Shown here: one piece after another, positions 61,919-64,000 of the stretch
Position numbering within the stretch: position 1 is the first letter of the stretch
Layout of the letters: each line of letters starts with the position of its first letter
From: Sediminicola arcticus
Lineage (GTDB): Bacteria; Bacteroidota; Bacteroidia; Flavobacteriales; Flavobacteriaceae
NCBI RefSeq assembly: GCF_040566695.1
Contig: NZ_JBEXAE010000001.1
Span: forward strand, 769,257 to 833,256
Direction of reading: 5' to 3'
Length of the DNA stretch: 64,000 nucleotides
Position numbers and translations under genes: made by a program
Notes under the pieces: generated by a model
What the model was told of the DNA's origin: nothing
Database searches by the model: none
Seen by the model: the letters and a program-made list of their open reading frames with translations, nothing else

Positions 61919-62203
61919 ATGGCTTTTGTATATATCATTAGATCAATAAAAGACGATAGTTTTTTTATAGGTAAAACATTTGATTTGGAACAGCGTTTAT
62001 TGTATCACAATACTGTAGAGCTTAATGAAGGTGCTAGTAAGTATGGCGTCCCATGGAAATATTTTCTCACCTTGGAAGTCAAAAGTTATTTTTTGGCAGG
62101 GAAATTAGAAAAGCATCTAAAGGAGATGCAGAGTACGGAATACTGCATGAATTTGATAAAATATCCTGAAATAAGTCAAAAACTTATCGAAAAGTATTCC
62201 TAA
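61919..62203 (+). CDS. GIY-YIG nuclease-domain protein, copy 1
   Basis: A 94-aa single GIY-YIG domain. The GIY-like motif is VYI (4-6) and the YIG-like motif is FIG (16-18), with catalytic-type R26 in LEQRL and H30-N31. The small size fits the stand-alone UvrC-N/UPF0213 class of Bacteroidota. The protein is about 66% identical (62/94) to copy 2 at 62308. The last 14 residues and the final 47 bp of DNA (62158-62204) are identical to copy 2. A broken tRNA-Arg sequence follows within 17 bp. Confidence 0.85.
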   Translation: MAFVYIIRSIKDDSFFIGKTFDLEQRLLYHNTVELNEGASKYGVPWKYFLTLEVKSYFLAGKLEKHLKEMQSTEYCMNLIKYPEISQKLIEKYS

Positions 62204-62220
62204 AATTGCAGCTCCAAAAC

Positions 62221-62270
62221 AGCCTAATAGTTCAACGGATAGTCCCGATAGCTATCGGGAAGAGTTTCCT
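62221..62270 (+). pseudogene. Broken tRNA-Arg copy
   Basis: Positions 62221-62242 match the 5' part of the intact tRNA-Arg at 62610 with one difference. The palindrome TCCCGATAGCTATCGGGA (62243-62260) then replaces the next four tRNA bases. AGAGTTTCCT (62261-62270) resumes the tRNA, after which the sequence diverges. It cannot fold as a tRNA. Its upstream -7 element is TAAAATTG, one base from the consensus kept in front of the intact copy. Confidence 0.85.
62243..62260. repeat. 18-bp perfect palindrome
   Basis: TCCCGATAGCTATCGGGA, inserted inside the broken tRNA-Arg. A 15/18 relative lies at 61856-61873. It may belong to a dispersed palindromic repeat family of the genome. Confidence 0.8.
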
Positions 62271-62307
62271 CCGGTACTTCATTTTAGTCAATAAATTTAA
62301 ATGAGAG

Positions 62308-62592
62308 ATGCCCTTTGTTTATATCATAAAGTCAATTAGAACTGAAGGTTTTTATATTGGGAAGACCTATGATTTGGAACAACGCTTACGATACCATAAT
62401 TCTCTAGAACTTAATACAGGGGTAAGTAAATTGGGTATCCCTTGGGAATTCTTGTTCATTTTGGAGGTGTCCACCTATGCTTTGGCAGGAAAATTGGAAA
62501 TGTACACAAAGCGCATGAAAAGCAGGGAGTATTGCATAAGTTTGACAAAATATCCTGAAATAAGTCAAAAACTTATCGAAAAGTATTCCTAA
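62308..62592 (+). CDS. GIY-YIG nuclease-domain protein, copy 2
   Basis: A 94-aa paralogue in tandem with copy 1, with VYI (4-6), YIG (16-18), R26 and H30-N31. The YIG motif is closer to consensus than in copy 1. The gene sits between the broken tRNA-Arg upstream and the intact tRNA-Arg downstream. Its stop codon is part of the tRNA promoter region (TAAATTTG at 62590-62597). No operon partner other than the tRNA. Confidence 0.86.
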   Translation: MPFVYIIKSIRTEGFYIGKTYDLEQRLRYHNSLELNTGVSKLGIPWEFLFILEVSTYALAGKLEMYTKRMKSREYCISLTKYPEISQKLIEKYS

Positions 62593-62597
62593 ATTTG
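62590..62597 (+). promoter_or_regulatory. -7 element of tRNA-Arg, overlapping the GIY-YIG stop
   Basis: TAAATTTG matches TAnnTTTG and lies 12 nt before the tRNA; its first three bases are the TAA stop of the GIY-YIG gene. No convincing -33 box was found in the coding end upstream. Confidence 0.6.
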
Positions 62598-62609
62598 CAG
62601 CTCTAAAAC

Positions 62610-62681
62610 AGCCTCATAGTTCAACGGATAGAATAAGAGTTTCCTAAACTTTAGATCCAAGTTCGATTCTTGGTGAGGCTA
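62610..62681 (+). tRNA. tRNA-Arg (CCT)
   Basis: A 72-nt cloverleaf: acceptor AGCCTCA/TGAGGCT (7 of 7 pairs), D stem GTTC/GAAT, anticodon stem AGAGT/ACTTT with loop TTCCTAA (anticodon CCT, reads AGG), T stem CCAAG/CTTGG with loop TTCGATT, discriminator A. Followed by CTTTTTAAC, a weak T-rich end. It is the intact member of the duplicated GIY-YIG/tRNA unit. Confidence 0.92.
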
Positions 62682-62952
62682 CTTTTTAACATGAAAATTG
62701 ATTCAATATAGTATATAATATATTGATTATCAGTATTTTAAATTTTTTTGGTTTCAATTGATATCATTTGAAACCATCTATTAGAGTTCACAGATCGTCA
62801 ACATTTTTTTCAAATGTTTTCGTATTTTGTAATTGTTTATTTTAAATCTGTTAAATAAACGATTTGTAGGTGATTTCACTTTCGTTCTTAATTAAGTTTA
62901 CAATTTATTTACTGATTTTTGAATTTCATGAAGTAGGTTTTTACCGACCATA
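62682..62952. other. A+T-rich non-coding region with shared motifs
   Basis: No gene seen. An 8-bp inverted repeat GGTTTCAA/TTGAAACC spans 62750-62775. Its core, 62752-62773, matches 18 of 22 positions of the inverted repeat at 40046-40067. The 22-mer at 62786-62807 matches 20 of 22 positions at 47787-47808. Both partners lie in the mobile element. Confidence 0.45.
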
Positions 62953-63081
62953 TTAAGGATCTTTAGAATCGGAAATATCCTTATTATCTTTTTTCATTTG
63001 AATATATCGAGTTACCAAGCGTACCCCTAATCTTGCAAATAGGATAATGGCTATGACCATGACTATATCGAATCCGTTCAT
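62953..63081 (-). CDS. Possible small single-helix membrane protein
   Basis: A 42-codon frame with one hydrophobic helix (FDIVMVIAIILFARLGVRLV) and a charged tail (RYIQMKKDNKDISDSKDP). Composition is protein-like, but no ribosome-binding site or relative is recognised. It could be a chance frame. Confidence 0.35.
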   Translation of the reverse strand: MNGFDIVMVIAIILFARLGVRLVTRYIQMKKDNKDISDSKDP

Positions 63082-63202
63082 GAGTTTTCGTCTGTTTGTC
63101 CAATTGCATATCTCATATGCTTCAATGGTTTGTCACCCTCTGTCCTTTTTTACTAATTTTTCTAAAGAATGGAATCATTCGATTATTCAGTTTTTGAATG
63201 AA

Positions 63203-63312
63203 GGCTAACGGTATTGTGTATGGTAATTTGCGTGGTTAAGCACCTAATTTAGCAAATAAATCACAGATAGAATATTCCGCAGGAATGTTCGTATGTCGCC
63301 AGTGACCAAGTA
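63203..63312. repeat. Possible dispersed intergenic repeat
   Basis: The stretch with GTGTATGGTAATTTGCGTGG, AAATAAATCACAGATAGAAT and the hairpin AATATTCC/GGAATGTT (63271-63289) resembles, from memory, an intergenic repeat common in Flavobacteriia genomes. Only one copy is in this window, so this cannot be confirmed here. Confidence 0.35.
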
Positions 63313-63372
63313 ATTAATTATACACGTCTTAAGTTTGATTCTCTTTAAATTGGTAGTATAATCATAAAGAAC

Positions 63373-63486
63373 AAAAGAGAGAATTAAGGTTACTATATAC
63401 GGTGAAGCTTTAGACTTCGACAACATTGATAATCCTCTCTCTTTTACTACTTACATCACGTTCAGTTCTGTGAGACTTTAGATCTC
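63373..63486 (+). ncRNA. Structured leader of the IS110 element, candidate bridge RNA
   Basis: A 10-bp stem AAAAGAGAGA (63373-63382) / TCTCTCTTTT (63436-63445) encloses hairpin GAAG-CTTTAGA-CTTC (63404-63418). A second hairpin, GAGA-CTTTAGA-TCTC (63472-63486), follows with the identical seven-base loop. It lies 54 nt before the transposase start. IS110-group elements encode their bridge RNA in this 5' non-coding end. Folding was done by eye; the identity as bridge RNA is inferred. Confidence 0.45.
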
Positions 63487-63539
63487 GTTTTCAAGTTGTT
63501 GTGAGCAGAAGTAGCTGGTTCTTTCATAAATCATTACTT

Positions 63540-64000
63540 ATGAATAAATATAACGAAACTTTTGGAGTTGACATTAGTAAGGATGTCTTTGATGTACACG
63601 GTAGCAAAGAAGGTCATAATCAGTACAAGAATGATGAATCCGGGTTTAAGAAGCTCCTTCGAGAGTTGCCGGATAATTCATTGGTCGTTATGGAAGCTAC
63701 CGGTTATTATCATTACAGACTAGCACCGTTTCTTTACAAAAATGGAGTAATTGTATCCGTTGTAAATCCTTTGTCAATCAAGCGTTTTATTCAAATGAAA
63801 CTAGCCAAGGTAAAAACAGACAAGAGCGATGCGAAGGCTATTTGTGAGTATGCTTTAATCAATGAAGTTCCTCTTTATAATTCTTTGACAGATACCCAGA
63901 GTGAATGTTTACAGTTGTTCAGATTATTAGATACCTATTTAAAACAACGAACGGCCACCAAGAACAAGATGCACGGCGAAGAGGTGCTAGGGTTACCCTC
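63540..64000 (+). CDS. IS110-family transposase (partial, cut by window edge)
   Basis: At least 153 codons from the ATG at 63540, with no stop before the right edge. The RuvC-like DEDD domain is evident: D11 in FGVDISKDVFDVH, E52 in VVMEATGYYHYRL, and D94/D97 in KVKTDKSDAKAICEYA. The C-terminal Tnp_20 serine domain would lie beyond the window. IS110 recombinases use a DEDD plus serine mechanism without terminal inverted repeats. It appears intact as far as it is seen. Left boundary of the element not found; about 170 bp of structured non-coding DNA precede the gene. Confidence 0.93.
   Translation, partial: MNKYNETFGVDISKDVFDVHGSKEGHNQYKNDESGFKKLLRELPDNSLVVMEATGYYHYRLAPFLYKNGVIVSVVNPLSIKRFIQMKLAKVKTDKSDAKAICEYALINEVPLYNSLTDTQSECLQLFRLLDTYLKQRTATKNKMHGEEVLGLP

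Noticed and set aside
63244..63426. A 60-codon minus-strand frame left of the IS110 transposase
   Set aside because: It overlaps the structured non-coding leader, has no protein-like features and no ribosome-binding site.

Overview
The window looks like a chromosome segment of a marine-type Flavobacteriaceae bacterium (phylum Bacteroidota). The evidence is low G+C, promoters of the form TAnnTTTG, a type IX secretion C-terminal sorting domain, DUF3078, tricorn/S41, VPS10-like and carboxypeptidase-regulatory-domain proteins, lycopene cyclase, and a Bacteroidota-type integrase/mobilization module. The genus cannot be told from the sequence alone.

Layout. 1-9 kb: a PiT phosphate transporter (cut by the left edge), dgt, a DUF3078 protein, dxs, tadA, a cold-shock protein and a ClC-type channel. 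9-18 kb: aspS, a MORN-like secreted protein, then a complete tripartite RND efflux operon (TetR, TolC, membrane fusion protein, RND pump) with a terminator and a candidate TetR operator. 18-21 kb: polyprenyl synthetase, GNAT, lycopene cyclase. 21-26 kb: a DtxR/MntR-like regulator next to a four-gene metal (probably Mn) ABC importer whose two permeases both carry extra C-terminal domains. 26-34 kb: secreted S9 and S41 peptidases and small envelope proteins. 34.6-37.3 kb: feoA-feoB plus a 49-aa Cys-rich Feo protein. 37-39.6 kb: SCO, RseP, tRNA-Asn.

39.65-49.36 kb is an integrative mobilizable element inserted in the anticodon loop of tRNA-Asn. It is bounded by a perfect 43-bp direct repeat. It carries an HTH/excisionase-like gene, a primase-helicase, a toprim primase, MobC, a MobA relaxase, a small membrane protein, a two-gene envelope cargo (T9SS-secreted protein and outer-membrane barrel) and a tyrosine recombinase. 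Between helicase and primase lies a cluster of seven iteron-like 10-mers. Twenty-bp repeats at both ends look like integrase arm sites, and an 11-bp inverted repeat after the mob genes is a candidate oriT.

49.4-64 kb: a debris zone with an att-like scar, a CPBP protease and an ABC-ATPase remnant, then carbonic anhydrase, YitT, Nudix, a giant VPS10/BNR protein, a DMT exporter, a YdeP-type molybdopterin oxidoreductase and a nitroreductase. The right end has two tandem units, each a 94-aa GIY-YIG nuclease gene followed by a tRNA-Arg(CCT) sequence. The first tRNA copy is broken by an 18-bp palindrome, and there are traces of a third, older unit. The window ends inside an IS110-family transposase whose upstream non-coding region folds into nested hairpins that fit a bridge RNA. 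The GIY-YIG/tRNA units, the element's iterons and the IS110 leader are the most interesting parts.
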